Source of the DNA: Scheffersomyces stipitis CBS 6054
Taxonomy: Eukaryota > Ascomycota > Pichiomycetes > Serinales > Debaryomycetaceae
DNA: 64,000 nt
Assembly: GCF_000209165.1 (NCBI RefSeq)
Contig: NC_009068.1
Location: 3,162,001-3,226,000 of the forward strand
Direction of reading: 5' to 3'
A program made the translations under genes and the position numbers. The number at the start of each line of letters is the position of its first letter. Within the stretch, counting starts at the first letter, position 1. A model generated the notes under the pieces. That model was not told the origin of the DNA. It was given only the letters and a program-made list of their open reading frames with translations, and did not search any database. Of the stretch, positions 49,882 to 60,065 are shown piece by piece.

Positions 49882-51993
49882 ATGTCGCTCATATCCAATA
49901 GAAAGAGACCCAGGGGGTTCAGTGAAACGTTTGAAAAAGCTAGCAAGAACAAGGATGCCACAGATTCCGACCCCACAGCCAAAGTGTCGCATCTTAATTT
50001 CGACCACAGCATCTCCGAAGCCAGCTTGCTGTCGTCGTCGATAACATCGCCGCCACCGGCTTCATCCTTACAGTATTCAGGTAACTATAACAACCACAGC
50101 AATACCAGCAATAGTAATAGCCTCAACATCGGCAATTTACATGTTGGTAACCAAGCAAATGTGTTTGCTAGTTCATCTTCATCGAATTCAGAGGGTACGA
50201 TAAGCTCCACTTCAACATCGACAAACGGATCATTTGGAAATCCCTTCAAGACGCGGACAAAGAACAAAACCCGTCCGTACAACTCTGCATATCTTCTTGT
50301 GGACAGCAACATCGACGACCCGGATCAGGTGTTGATAGAGGAGAACGAAGACGACGTCGTAGATGAAGATCCGGAAGTAATTGACGATGAAGACGACGAA
50401 GACTTGATCATACTCGAGGAACGGGACTTGATTCCAAAACCGCGCAGGAACAACTCTGACTCCTTGCTCATTCTAGACAGCGATGCCGTAGAGGCATACA
50501 ACATGTTCAATGTGAACAACATCAACAACAACATCAACCAACCGTTTGAGATCGGCGCAAACAACAACCCTATAAAGAAACAGAGAACCAACTCACTACC
50601 GCAGTTACCGCAGGCTCGCTGTTTCTACACCAAGTTGCCAAATAACTACATCTTTCAAACGCCGAAGTTGGGCAACATCAAGACGAACGTAATACCCCAC
50701 CAGCTCAACTTACCTCCTTGTGACGATGAAAACGGCCATTATGTCATCAAGTTGAACGAGACCTTTGCCAATCGCTTCATCATCATCAAACTTCTTGGCC
50801 AAGGTACATTTGGCAAAGTCGTGCAATGTTTTGACAAAGTAAATCGTGAGCATGTAGCCATCAAGATAATTCGTAATATCCAGAAGTATCGCGACGCTGC
50901 TAAGATCGAGTTGCGCATCTTGTCGACTCTAAAGAAGTTCGACAACAAGAACGTCAACCATTGCATTCATCTCCGGGAATGCTTTGACTATAGAGGCCAT
51001 ATCTGTATAGTTACGGACTTGTTGAAGATTTCGCTTTACGACTTCTTGGAGAACAACAAGTTCATATCGTTCCCCGGGTCTCACATCCAAGCCATTTCTA
51101 AACAGTTGATACGTTCTGTGAGCTTTTTGCACGACTTGAACTTGATTCACACAGACTTGAAGCCAGAAAACATCTTGCTCCACGACGACTCTCACATCAA
51201 GAAGAACCTATACAGCTCTACTATCGTATCGAGTTATATGAACTTATCGTCTTCCTCTGCACCTAAGAAGACTCCCAAGTATCTGAAGGTGTTAAAAAAT
51301 CCATTGATACAGATCATTGATTTTGGTTCTGCCATCTTTAACGACGAGTACCACTCCTCTATTGTCTCTACGAGGCACTACAGAGCTCCAGAAATTGTTT
51401 TGGGCGTAGGCTGGTCGTTTCCGTGCGATATGTGGTCTATTGGGTGCATACTCGTAGAGTTGATCATTGGTGAGCCTCTCTTCAAGACCCACGACAACTT
51501 GGAGCACTTGGCGATGATTGAGAAGATCTGTGGCTACAGAATAGATAAGGCCATGGTCAAGTTGTCCAAGGAGAAGGAAAACGAGTGCGGACTCGAATAT
51601 TTTACCAAGGAATATATCAGCTCTGAAGAAGACTCGGATGGTGACGACGACGTGATTATAGACGACGAAACTACCAAGTACAACTCATTGACGTTGATGT
51701 TTCCTACGAACTCGACTCCTATGAAGTTCATCAACAGCGTAGACGAGTTGTCGCGGATCGACTTGTTTGTTAGTTCTCGTATCGGCTTGGATATCGACTT
51801 TGACTATTCGTTATCGGCCAACTACGAGAAAAATAAGAACATCATCAACTTCGGCAACTTCACGTTCTGGTGGTTCTTCATCGACCTTTTGCGCAAGTTG
51901 TTCGTCATAAACCCGGAAGACCGTCTCAATGCCATGGATGCATTGTACCATCCGTGGTTCAACTTGGGCATTGAGGATGAGGGTACATTGTAA
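49882..51993 (+). CDS. KNS1: LAMMER-family dual-specificity kinase Kns1
   Basis: The 703-residue protein has a Ser/Asn-rich and acidic regulatory N-terminus (1-290), then a CLK/LAMMER kinase domain (about 295-695). Motifs are GQGTFGKVVQ, VAIKII, HTDLKPENILL (Asp near 424), IIDFGSAIF, STRHYRAPEIVLG and EHLAMIEKI near 540, the LAMMER signature. Kns1 acts under TORC1 and nutrient stress in S. cerevisiae, where it helps shut down Pol III transcription by acting on Rpc53, and CLK relatives phosphorylate SR-type proteins. The domain has an acidic insertion (EEDSDGDDDVIID). CTG codons lie in a serine run (50029) and in KY-x-KVLKNP (51283). The ATG at 49882 follows a long AT-rich leader. Confidence 0.95.
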   Translation: MSLISNRKRPRGFSETFEKASKNKDATDSDPTAKVSHLNFDHSISEASLLSSSITSPPPASSLQYSGNYNNHSNTSNSNSLNIGNLHVGNQANVFASSSSSNSEGTISSTSTSTNGSFGNPFKTRTKNKTRPYNSAYLLVDSNIDDPDQVLIEENEDDVVDEDPEVIDDEDDEDLIILEERDLIPKPRRNNSDSLLILDSDAVEAYNMFNVNNINNNINQPFEIGANNNPIKKQRTNSLPQLPQARCFYTKLPNNYIFQTPKLGNIKTNVIPHQLNLPPCDDENGHYVIKLNETFANRFIIIKLLGQGTFGKVVQCFDKVNREHVAIKIIRNIQKYRDAAKIELRILSTLKKFDNKNVNHCIHLRECFDYRGHICIVTDLLKISLYDFLENNKFISFPGSHIQAISKQLIRSVSFLHDLNLIHTDLKPENILLHDDSHIKKNLYSSTIVSSYMNLSSSSAPKKTPKYLKVLKNPLIQIIDFGSAIFNDEYHSSIVSTRHYRAPEIVLGVGWSFPCDMWSIGCILVELIIGEPLFKTHDNLEHLAMIEKICGYRIDKAMVKLSKEKENECGLEYFTKEYISSEEDSDGDDDVIIDDETTKYNSLTLMFPTNSTPMKFINSVDELSRIDLFVSSRIGLDIDFDYSLSANYEKNKNIINFGNFTFWWFFIDLLRKLFVINPEDRLNAMDALYHPWFNLGIEDEGTL

Positions 51994-54900
51994 GTATAAA
52001 GGACGACTCTGGTTTATAAATGGTTGCTTAGGTTTTCTTCTCTCTTTTTTTTTTATTTCTCGAAGGATAATGTCATTTCACTATTTTTGCTGCTGGCCTG
52101 GCCGTGGTTCCAGCATTTTTTTCATTTTGTTATTGTTTTACTTCCTTTAATGTGTTGATCTTTGCATGGTTTAGTATTTTTTTACGATTCAATTCTTTCC
52201 AGTACCAAAATGACTTTGGTTTTGGACATTTCTAGTGTGTTTTATGGCGATAGAAGACCACTTAACCTTAGATCGCCGCCTACAATACGATGTGTTGCCC
52301 CGATTAATTGTTTATCATAGATGAGTAGGGATACTCTGTCCAGCTTTCTTTGAGCAGCTTGGGACTTCTATTTGTTACTACGAGTGTATGAGTATATACG
52401 AATATTACGACGTCAAACAGGAATTGTGACCGAGAAGCTCTTCTCGATCTTGAAATAATTGCCTAAAATGGATATGGTTGCGGAGCCGTTGCTGTGGATC
52501 CAGCAGGTTCGTTTTCGCAGCAAGTTGCTAAGCGACGGTTCCTGAGAGAAGACGTGGCCCTGCAAAGGGAACTTTCTGATTGTCATATTCAGAGTTAGTA
52601 AGAAATTATTAAGTCTCTTCTTGTTGAGAGACCAAAAAATGTACATAGAGAAAGCTGATTCAGCTACATAAAAGTCAAATTAATATAGAGATTGAGGCTG
52701 GAAAAATGCAAATATATCGTCTCTAATATTCTACATATTTCCGTTAAACTTAATTCTCTACTTGTGACATTCAACTTTTGTATTTCGTATTAGCAGAGGA
52801 GTATTGAAAAATTGAAATCGTCGTAGAGAAATTGGTTCCCAGAATTGTCAAGAATTGCAATAATTCCCTTCGGAAAATTATTAATCCTATCCTCCGTGTT
52901 TTGAATCGGCCCGACTGGTGAAGTATTATCATCTCTGTCTACATAATACTGTCCGTCTGTGTATCTATATGTCTGTCTGTCCTACCGTCTGTCTCTGTCT
53001 GAAGATCTACTTGTCTGTCGGTCTGGCCCACGAGTACATTATTCATAAGAGGGGCTAATTTGGAGCGGTTTCTTTAATGTATCTTATCTCAGATAATAAA
53101 TTAATTGCCCTAATTTATTTTGTGGAGACCGTTTCCAATCCCGAGTCAAATATTATAAGCTCGTACCGGTCCAAATGGCTGCGGTTGGATTCAATTCACT
53201 ATTCACCATTTGGTGTCTACAGAAGACGTCCGGTCATCACGCAACAACGGACATTTATTTTGTCAGATTCTTGAGTTAACTTGATATTCACCGCTAAGAA
53301 GAGAATGTCGGATCAAGAATGCTGATTCCCAACTCAGACAACTAATGAAATGCTGCGCAGCATACGCCATAAAATTATTATGCCACTGCATTGGCATCTG
53401 CAACTCCTCAGTCTTGAGAAATACAGTGTCTGCATCGCCCCTATACTGATTGTGTCAGCACATAGATATGACCATTTCCAGAGTGTGGATTGCATTCCAG
53501 TTCAATCGCCGACGAAAAATAAGGTTGTCAAATAGAGTTTCGTGCGGATTAGTTTAAGGTTTGGTGATTGAAAAGATGCCACTTTTTTGTCATTCTAGGA
53601 TTGATCTGTCCAAAAGGAGCAACGTCTGCGTCTGCTCCCCATTGAGCCAATAGCAATCCCCATTATATTCGGCCAACCTTAAACTGTCCGCAATGGAACT
53701 TTAGCTTTTTAAGGTCCAGAGACTGTAAGGCTTATGTATGGGCCGACAACTTTTGCCAGTCAACCATTGCCCCACGTCTTCCGAAAAGATGGCGGCCAGA
53801 GACTTGGACGCTTGGACCCTCTGGTCTAATCCACCTGTTGAGGTGCTTTAGTTCGTCGTCCGCCCCATTGATCTGTGGGCCTCGTAAAGTACCCAGTAGA
53901 TTGGTGAGAATAGGAGTACAAAACAGACAGACAGACTAATTCGTTTGACGCACAGCTGAATTGGAAAAAGTAGTGCGTCACTCATGCACCATACAGATTC
54001 GACATGTACAACCGATCTTTTTGACCAATAATGTGGCACTCCGACTAATTAGCTTTCCTAATTAAGTTGATTAATGAACAACGTCAGAAAATATTTCTTG
54101 CAACTCGGACTATATGCACACCTGCGCTACTGGCAAATTGTCCAGAGGTATTTTCCAGCAGGGTGAACGATTACTGGCTATATTATTTGATTATTATCGG
54201 CGAGCATATTACTAATCGCTGAATGTGGTCGAGTGTCTGTCTGTCTGGATGTTCAACCTTCTCTGCTGTTGAACTCTATGCCGCAAGTGTGTCTGGCTCT
54301 TGGTTCAGTCACAGTCGACATTTAGACTGCACATGCGGTTTTCAGACACTATCCATCGCTGAAAATTTGCGGGTGCAAGAGATGGTGATAAATTTTCACA
54401 TCCAGGCTGCTTGATTCACAGAAACCGGAGCCTACAAGAAAAACGGATTATGAATGCTACATCCACGAATGACTAAGGTGCGTGTAACTGGGAAAAAGAA
54501 ACGCCAGCAGCAGCAGCAACAGCAGCCGGAAAAAGCCAGATGAGCAGGGCAAAGCACCTTTGTGCAACCTCCAGCACCTCGGTCTTGATTTTATACTTCT
54601 TAACGAGTATTTTCCGAGCAAACGGTCGTGAAACGGTTGGTAGCCAACTGGAGCTGTTTAATGTAGCGTTGTAGCGTGAAAATTTTTCCACGGTGAAAAT
54701 AGTCCAAGCATTTGTAAGGTGTGTATGAACCTGACTAAGCTCAGTTCTAGATCCAGAAACACCGGTGATGCTCTAGACTGTAGAGGCATTTGGGGCCGGC
54801 CAAGCAGAACAGCTTGGAGTCCGCTCTCTAAGTTGCGAGAATAGTGTAGTCGACTAGTGCTCTGTAGTCACCATTGTGTGGACTCTATTGTATTACTGGA

Positions 54901-55170
54901 GTTGGTGCAAGCGTAGTACAGGAATTATTCCACTTGCCATTGTTGAAATGGTAGTCGCAGGAGAGGGCCAGGAACAGCATTGTCCAGGTAGATACGGAAG
55001 CCGAACAAGTCAGCGGGCACAATTAGCAGCGCTGAAGACTTGAACAATGTCCATAAGATTACCCAGAAGAGCAATTTGGTTATTGTGTAGCTAGCTTCGA
55101 GTCGCATAGAATTGCCTTGGGCCAATTGGATACTCTTCGCAGACGGTTTCCACCACAGACAGACGACGAG

Positions 55171-55219
55171 ACCTCAGACTACCACCTCAGACGACCACCT
55201 CAGACGACCACCTCAGACG
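55171..55219. repeat. 13-bp tandem repeat ACCTCAGACGACC, 3.7 copies
   Basis: Units start at 55171, 55184, 55197 and 55210; the first differs at one base and the last is partial. Each unit carries a CAGAC word, linking it to the dispersed CAGAC motif. Confidence 0.85.
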
Positions 55220-55541
55220 TGTCACCTACGCTATCCCAACCCCATATTTCTGCTCAGCCAAGATTGACATGATCCGCTAGTCGAGGCTTACCTGAAACTT
55301 CACATGTCGTCCGTACAAGATACCGATCTAGACCAGTTTGGGAGATCAGTCGACCACTACTTGGTACGTTTCCCCGCCAGTATGAAACATATAACCGTCT
55401 CGTCTTCGCAACCGTTACCGCGAAACGTCACCACGATACGGTCCAACCGCTTTTTACTCAATCCAGACATCCACATCTAAGCCTACCGTGTAAGAGCAAA
55501 CGGTAGGCCAATCACTCTGTTTCAGTACGGTTTCGAGATAT

Positions 55542-55924
55542 TCACGTGACGCGCACCGACAAAGTCGTCTGGTGAACAGTGGTTGCCATTTCCCGAAGCG
55601 GAATAATTACGTTTTGTGTCGCTCACATAGCAGGCAATATAGAGGCAGGAACCGAATACAAAAGCAATTGGTATTGTCAGCCCAATTGTATTGTAGTCCG
55701 TAGCCAATAGTAGTGCCGTAGTCAAAGTACTGTAGCTAGAGCCAGTTGGAATTGGTGGACGATAGTAAATGCCGGTGTCACGTGACCTATTGATCCGCAG
55801 CCGCAGCCCCAACGCACCTGCAAAATTTAACTGCGATCTGGGTCTGTACACAGTTCTGACAATAGCAAAAATTTCAGTCAGACACTAGAAAAAAAAATTG
55901 ACAAGCAAATGGGAGTCACGTGAC
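55542..55924. promoter_or_regulatory. Three CACGTGAC E-boxes upstream of SUN41
   Basis: TCACGTGAC is at 55542-55550, and the full palindrome GTCACGTGAC occurs at 55777-55786 and again at 55915-55924. These match Cbf1/Tye7-type bHLH sites. Three in under 400 bp is more than chance suggests. Confidence 0.6.
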
Positions 55925-56113
55925 AGATCTAGACCACAGAATGCACCTCGCAACATTAGAGCCCCAATGCGGACAGCTAATGATGTATGTTGCGATTCGC
56001 TGCCGTCCCCTTTTGGAACGAAAAATAAACACCGTGCAGACACAGAAAAATTTTCTAGCCTCGAGTTAGCTCACAAAACCGACTGCCGCATCCACTTGGC
56101 AGCGGACACAGAA

Positions 56114-56122
56114 TATATAAAA
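56114..56122 (+). promoter_or_regulatory. TATA box of SUN41
   Basis: TATATAAAA lies 306 bp before the start codon; a long pyrimidine-rich leader follows. A strong TATA fits the highly biased codons of the gene. Confidence 0.6.
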
Positions 56123-56419
56123 GATGGACATCCCAGGGCTTTAGCGAAGTTGAAGAACCTGCCCGTTTCCTTTATCAAACAGATCAGAAATCGTGAGTTT
56201 AACTCGTTCCATTCCTTAAACACTCCCTTAGTTCTCTAACTATAGTCCTTCCTTATACCGATTGTTCGCAGACCAATCCAGAGATCAAACTCGTATTTCG
56301 TATCTATTCTATCTTCAGTTTCAGATCAATAACTATCTTTAACAGTATTATTACCAGTATCACTACCAGTACTATTACTTCTCCAAACTCCAAACATCTT
56401 ATTGTAATTAGCATCTAAA

Positions 56420-57502
56420 ATGAAGGTTTCTGTTCTTTCCACTTTGACCCTTGCTGCCTCTGTGTTGGCTGCTCCAATGCAACACAAGCACCACCAACAC
56501 GACAAGAGAGCCGTCGTCACCAAGATCGTCTACGTCGACGGTAACGGTAACTTGGTCAACGGTCCAGCTGCCACCTCTGCTGCAGCTGCCGTTGCTTCTG
56601 TCGCCACTCCCTCCGCCGTTGCTTCTCCAGCCGCTTCTGCTGCCTCTTCCTCTTCTCAAGGTGGTTCCAGCCAGGGCGGTATCAACGGTGACTTGAACCC
56701 TTTCACCAACCCAAGCGTTGCCTTTGAAGACGGTAAGTACTCCTGTGACTCCGTTCCTGTCGGCCAGGGTGTTATCGCTGTCGACTGGATTTCTGGCTTG
56801 AACGGTGGATGGACCACCATCATGAACGGCAACGGTCAGACCTCTGCCAACTGTCAAGACGGCTACTACTGTTCGTACGCTTGTCAGGCTGGTATGTCCA
56901 AGACCCAATGGCCATCCGAACAACCAGCCAACGGTGTTTCTGTTGGTGGTTTGCTCTGTAAGAACGGTTTGTTGTACAGATCCAACACCGACAACGACTA
57001 CTTGTGTGAATGGGGTGCTCAAACCGCTGAGTTTGTTTCCAACATTGGCCAAGACGTTGCCATCTGTAGAACTGACTACCCTGGTTCCGAAAACATGAAC
57101 ATCCCAACCTTGTTGACTGCCGGCGGCAATGCTCCTGTTTCCGTTGTTGACTCTGACTCCTACTACACCTGGAGAGGAGGAAAGACCTCTACTCAATACT
57201 ACGTTAACAACGCTGGTGTTTCTGTAGAAGACGGTTGTATCTGGGGTACTGACGGTTCCGGTGTCGGTAACTGGGCTCCTGTTGTTCTTGGTGCCGGTAC
57301 TACTGGTGGTAGAACTTATTTGTCCTTGATTCCAAACCCTAACAACTTGGTCAAGCCAAACTACAACATCAAGATCGTCGCTGCTAACGGTGCCAACGTC
57401 AATGGTGACTGTAAGTACGAAAACGGCCAGTACAACGGTGCTGGTAGCGATGGTTGTACCGTCACTGTTGTGTCTGGTACTGCCAACTTTGTTTTCTACT
57501 AA
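56420..57502 (+). CDS. SUN41: SUN-family cell-wall protein (Sun41 type)
   Basis: The 360-residue protein has a signal peptide ending near residue 18 (SVLAAP), then a short His-rich propeptide with a Kex2 site HDKR at 29-30. An Ala/Ser-rich spacer (50-90) precedes the SUN domain. That domain shows the family cysteine pattern C-X5-C-X3-C-X24-C in [11 protein letters not shown]...GLLC, and [12 protein letters not shown] proteins are secreted beta-glucan-acting or binding proteins that help septation and wall integrity; Candida SUN41 affects cell separation and biofilm. Codon use is strongly biased (TCC, GCT, GGT, AAC), unlike its neighbours, suggesting high expression. SIM1 or UTH1 paralogues are hard to exclude. 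Confidence 0.9.
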   Translation: MKVSVLSTLTLAASVLAAPMQHKHHQHDKRAVVTKIVYVDGNGNLVNGPAATSAAAAVASVATPSAVASPAASAASSSSQGGSSQGGINGDLNPFTNPSVAFEDGKYSCDSVPVGQGVIAVDWISGLNGGWTTIMNGNGQTSANCQDGYYCSYACQAGMSKTQWPSEQPANGVSVGGLLCKNGLLYRSNTDNDYLCEWGAQTAEFVSNIGQDVAICRTDYPGSENMNIPTLLTAGGNAPVSVVDSDSYYTWRGGKTSTQYYVNNAGVSVEDGCIWGTDGSGVGNWAPVVLGAGTTGGRTYLSLIPNPNNLVKPNYNIKIVAANGANVNGDCKYENGQYNGAGSDGCTVTVVSGTANFVFY

Positions 57503-58449
57503 GCCTAGTGATACCTTTTCTTCTCGATCTGTTTTATTATTGTCACTTTTAGTTTATGTAGTTATTGTTATTGTTGGCGATGTGAATATGTCTGTATCAC
57601 CGGGTTCTTTTTGATGTTGGTCGATTCTCGACTGGCCTTTTGTTCGTTTGAAGCTTTCCATTTTTCGAGTATAGCAATAAAACGCATCGGAAGAATTAAA
57701 TGTAGTTAAATGTAGAGTCAGATCTTATCTTTAGATGCAGTTTGATAAAGTAGTCTGCTGTGGTGTAATCATAATTGTGAGAATTGATGGTACAGTTATA
57801 ATTGTAAGTGAATATGGTTGCGAAATATTTTCCTGAGATGTGATTTTGCACCCATTCCAGTTTTTGTGGACCTTTTTATATCTGCTGATTTGTATGAATA
57901 CAAGTGGAAAGAATCACGTTTGCACATCTATCTACAAGGAAATTACGATCACTTTGGTCCAACTGCTACATGTAAAGAGATGTGATAAGTATCATCATTT
58001 TGATTTCTTCAGTTTGATTTCTTCGGTTTTTATCTTTCTAATTTATTTAGCAGAGATATCAGCACTGAGATTGTTGAACGGTTTGCACTGGAGAGAAGAC
58101 AGAGTAGTCTATTGAAGTATTGCCAGTTTGGTAAGTAACGACGTAGTCACCGTAATGTACATTTAAGCATGCTTTGCTACTTAGTTATCTTGTACTTCGA
58201 GTCTAACTACTGCGGAGTTTGTAGTATCAAACTATTGGATATATAGATAGTAGACTTAAGTCTTGATATCTATAGACTTTTCACTTGGGGACAATGCTAG
58301 AGATCAAACATCCCAAACATCTCATGCTATTATGAGTATATAAAGTTGATAAATATATACTTTGCTTTCTGTCGTCATCATCTTCCACGAGATATAACAA
58401 CTGGTAGATGCAATATATTACAGTGTGTGGCCCTGAATGTATGATTTTA
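57503..58449. other. Convergent 3' region SUN41 / ATG12
   Basis: This 947 bp AT-rich gap has AATAAAA near 57677. A 91-codon plus-strand ORF at 57840 is hydrophobic and unconvincing. Nothing else is supported. Confidence 0.4.
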
Positions 58450-59394
58450 TCATCCAAACGCTACTGACTCACAATAACTGACGATCAACTCGTTATTGGT
58501 TCGAAACAAATTGTACAAGTCAGATAACTTCTCGTCTGGAGTTGGCTGGAACGAGTTCTGGATGTACAAGTAGACATGGTCCTTTGTTTTGAGTTTTTTG
58601 GCGAGAAATTTGATTAGTATTGAAACGGTTTGATTAGAAGAGATCGTGAAAACTAGAGGGTTGATTCTAGGAGTCGAACCAATGGGCACGAATCGTATAG
58701 TTGTTTTAGCTTCCAGAGCCAGCTTAGGTGAAGAATCAGCCTTTAGTGTAGAATCAGAATCTAAACCAGGTTTTAGCGAAGAAGCACGCTTTGGAGCAGT
58801 ACCAGAATTTGGAGAAGAATCAGATTTCAGGCTTGTATCGGATTGAATGGAGTATTTTGATGTCGAAGTAGTTTCTGGTTCAGTCTTTTCTAGATGTTTC
58901 TGTACCTCTTTTGATGTTGAGATATCTGATATCAATTCCATGGATAATCCATGAGTAGCTAGAGGTTCTTTCTCAGGACCTTCAGCATCAATTGATGTAT
59001 ACTCATTATGAACAGCACCTGAAGAAGCAGTAGCTGTATTGTTTTCATTATCTATTCTGTCATTGGAAACTTCAGTTTTTGCATCTTCATCATCAACTGT
59101 ATTAGCATTTTCAGCCAGGCCACCCACTGCCTCTTCCAGTTCATTCAGAAGAGGAATACGCGATGGTTCTTTGACTCGCTCAGATAGAAACATCGACTGG
59201 GCCAATCGCAGTGGCAATTGTCCTTCTTTATCGAGGATGGTCTCCGTAAGCATTCGTTGTTTATCATGGGGTAGTCGTTCTAGAAAGACAGAAGTTGATA
59301 GAGGGATTTTCGCATCAAGCGATTCCTCCTCGATGGAGCAATTGAGAGATTCATCCGACGAGGAGAGGTCCGATTCGGACTGAAGGGACATCAA
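58450..59394 (-). CDS. ATG12: Ubiquitin-like autophagy protein Atg12
   Basis: This 314-residue protein has a long acidic, Ser-rich N-terminal part (1-225). The ubiquitin-like domain (about 226-314) opens [16 protein letters not shown] and closes [17 protein letters not shown], then [13 protein letters not shown]. The terminal FG is the family end: Atg7 and Atg10 conjugate Gly314 to Atg5, and the conjugate then promotes Atg8 lipidation on autophagosome membranes. No C-terminal processing is needed, as the gene stops at Gly. The N-terminal extension is longer than in S. cerevisiae (186 total). Low-complexity repeats such as [14 protein letters not shown] fill it. Two adjacent ATGs start it (MM). 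Confidence 0.93.
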   Translation of the reverse strand: MMSLQSESDLSSSDESLNCSIEEESLDAKIPLSTSVFLERLPHDKQRMLTETILDKEGQLPLRLAQSMFLSERVKEPSRIPLLNELEEAVGGLAENANTVDDEDAKTEVSNDRIDNENNTATASSGAVHNEYTSIDAEGPEKEPLATHGLSMELISDISTSKEVQKHLEKTEPETTSTSKYSIQSDTSLKSDSSPNSGTAPKRASSLKPGLDSDSTLKADSSPKLALEAKTTIRFVPIGSTPRINPLVFTISSNQTVSILIKFLAKKLKTKDHVYLYIQNSFQPTPDEKLSDLYNLFRTNNELIVSYCESVAFG

Positions 59395-60065
59395 GATAGT
59401 GAATGGTGTAGATACTGTTATCGTAGAATACCAAGGACTGGTCTAGAGAATGTAGGGAGAGAGCGAGAACTTGTAGAATAGTGAGAGCTAGCTAGAAATA
59501 GTGAGAATTTAAGAATAGCGAGAAATAGCGAGACACAATTAGCCCTACGATAGCGAGGGTTTCTCAGAAGACACAGCGATGAGTTAACCTTCGCCATCAA
59601 AAGCTTGTTTAATTGGTACACTTTTAAAAGTCTACACTTGTTAGAATGCCCTCTACATCCATTTCTCCCCATCTCTCCCACATTACGAGTCTCTCCCTAA
59701 TTCATTACTGTCTATACCAGATCTCACTGGCGTATTCTCTAGAAGCACATGCCGCACAGTAGTTCTCCGCGCTACAAGTCCTAGCGTAGGTGTCATCACG
59801 GTATTACTTTTTCTCGCTAGGTCAAAAAACTTCCACTAAACTAAGTCCTCACTAGATGCTCGCAATCCTCGCTAAATGAAGAATTCTCACTTTTCTCTGC
59901 CACTGAATTCCTGTTCTCTATACAATCGGTGCCCTGAGTTTCTCGCTAGCTCTTCGTATATTTTATTTGTTCTTATCATTTCTTTTCGTATTTCACTTGA
60001 TCAACTCTTTCTTCAATTGCTCAATTAATTCAACTAGTTCCAATTCCCAATTGTCCGTAACAACT
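59395..60065. promoter_or_regulatory. Divergent promoter ATG12 / YBP1 with TAGCGAG repeats
   Basis: This 671 bp region has three direct TAGCGAG copies on the ATG12 side (59516, 59526, 59551) and three inverted CTCGCTA copies on the YBP1 side (59813, 59868, 59942). A related GAGCGAG lies at 59461. The frame of YBP1 stays open up to 59967 without ATG; I treat that part as leader. Confidence 0.5.

Larger units (their letters stand above)
51994..56419. promoter_or_regulatory. 4.4 kb region between KNS1 and SUN41
   Basis: This is the largest gap in the window. KNS1's 3' region is T-rich to about 52150. CAGAC/GTCTG clusters lie at 52936-53030, 53924-53938 and 54228-54250, and a 13-bp tandem repeat is at 55171. 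The last kilobase before SUN41 has three CACGTGAC sites, a TATATAAAA box at 56114 and a pyrimidine-rich leader. ORFs up to 113 codons (for example 55898-56239) are not protein-like. It is consistent with a large, highly regulated promoter for the abundant cell-wall protein. Confidence 0.45.

Noticed and set aside
53077..53274. 65-codon plus-strand ORF between KNS1 and SUN41
   Set aside because: Compositional, isolated, no motif.
55522..55851. 109-codon minus-strand ORF before SUN41
   Set aside because: It covers the E-box palindromes, has no recognisable domain, and similar ORFs overlap; it is judged to be chance.
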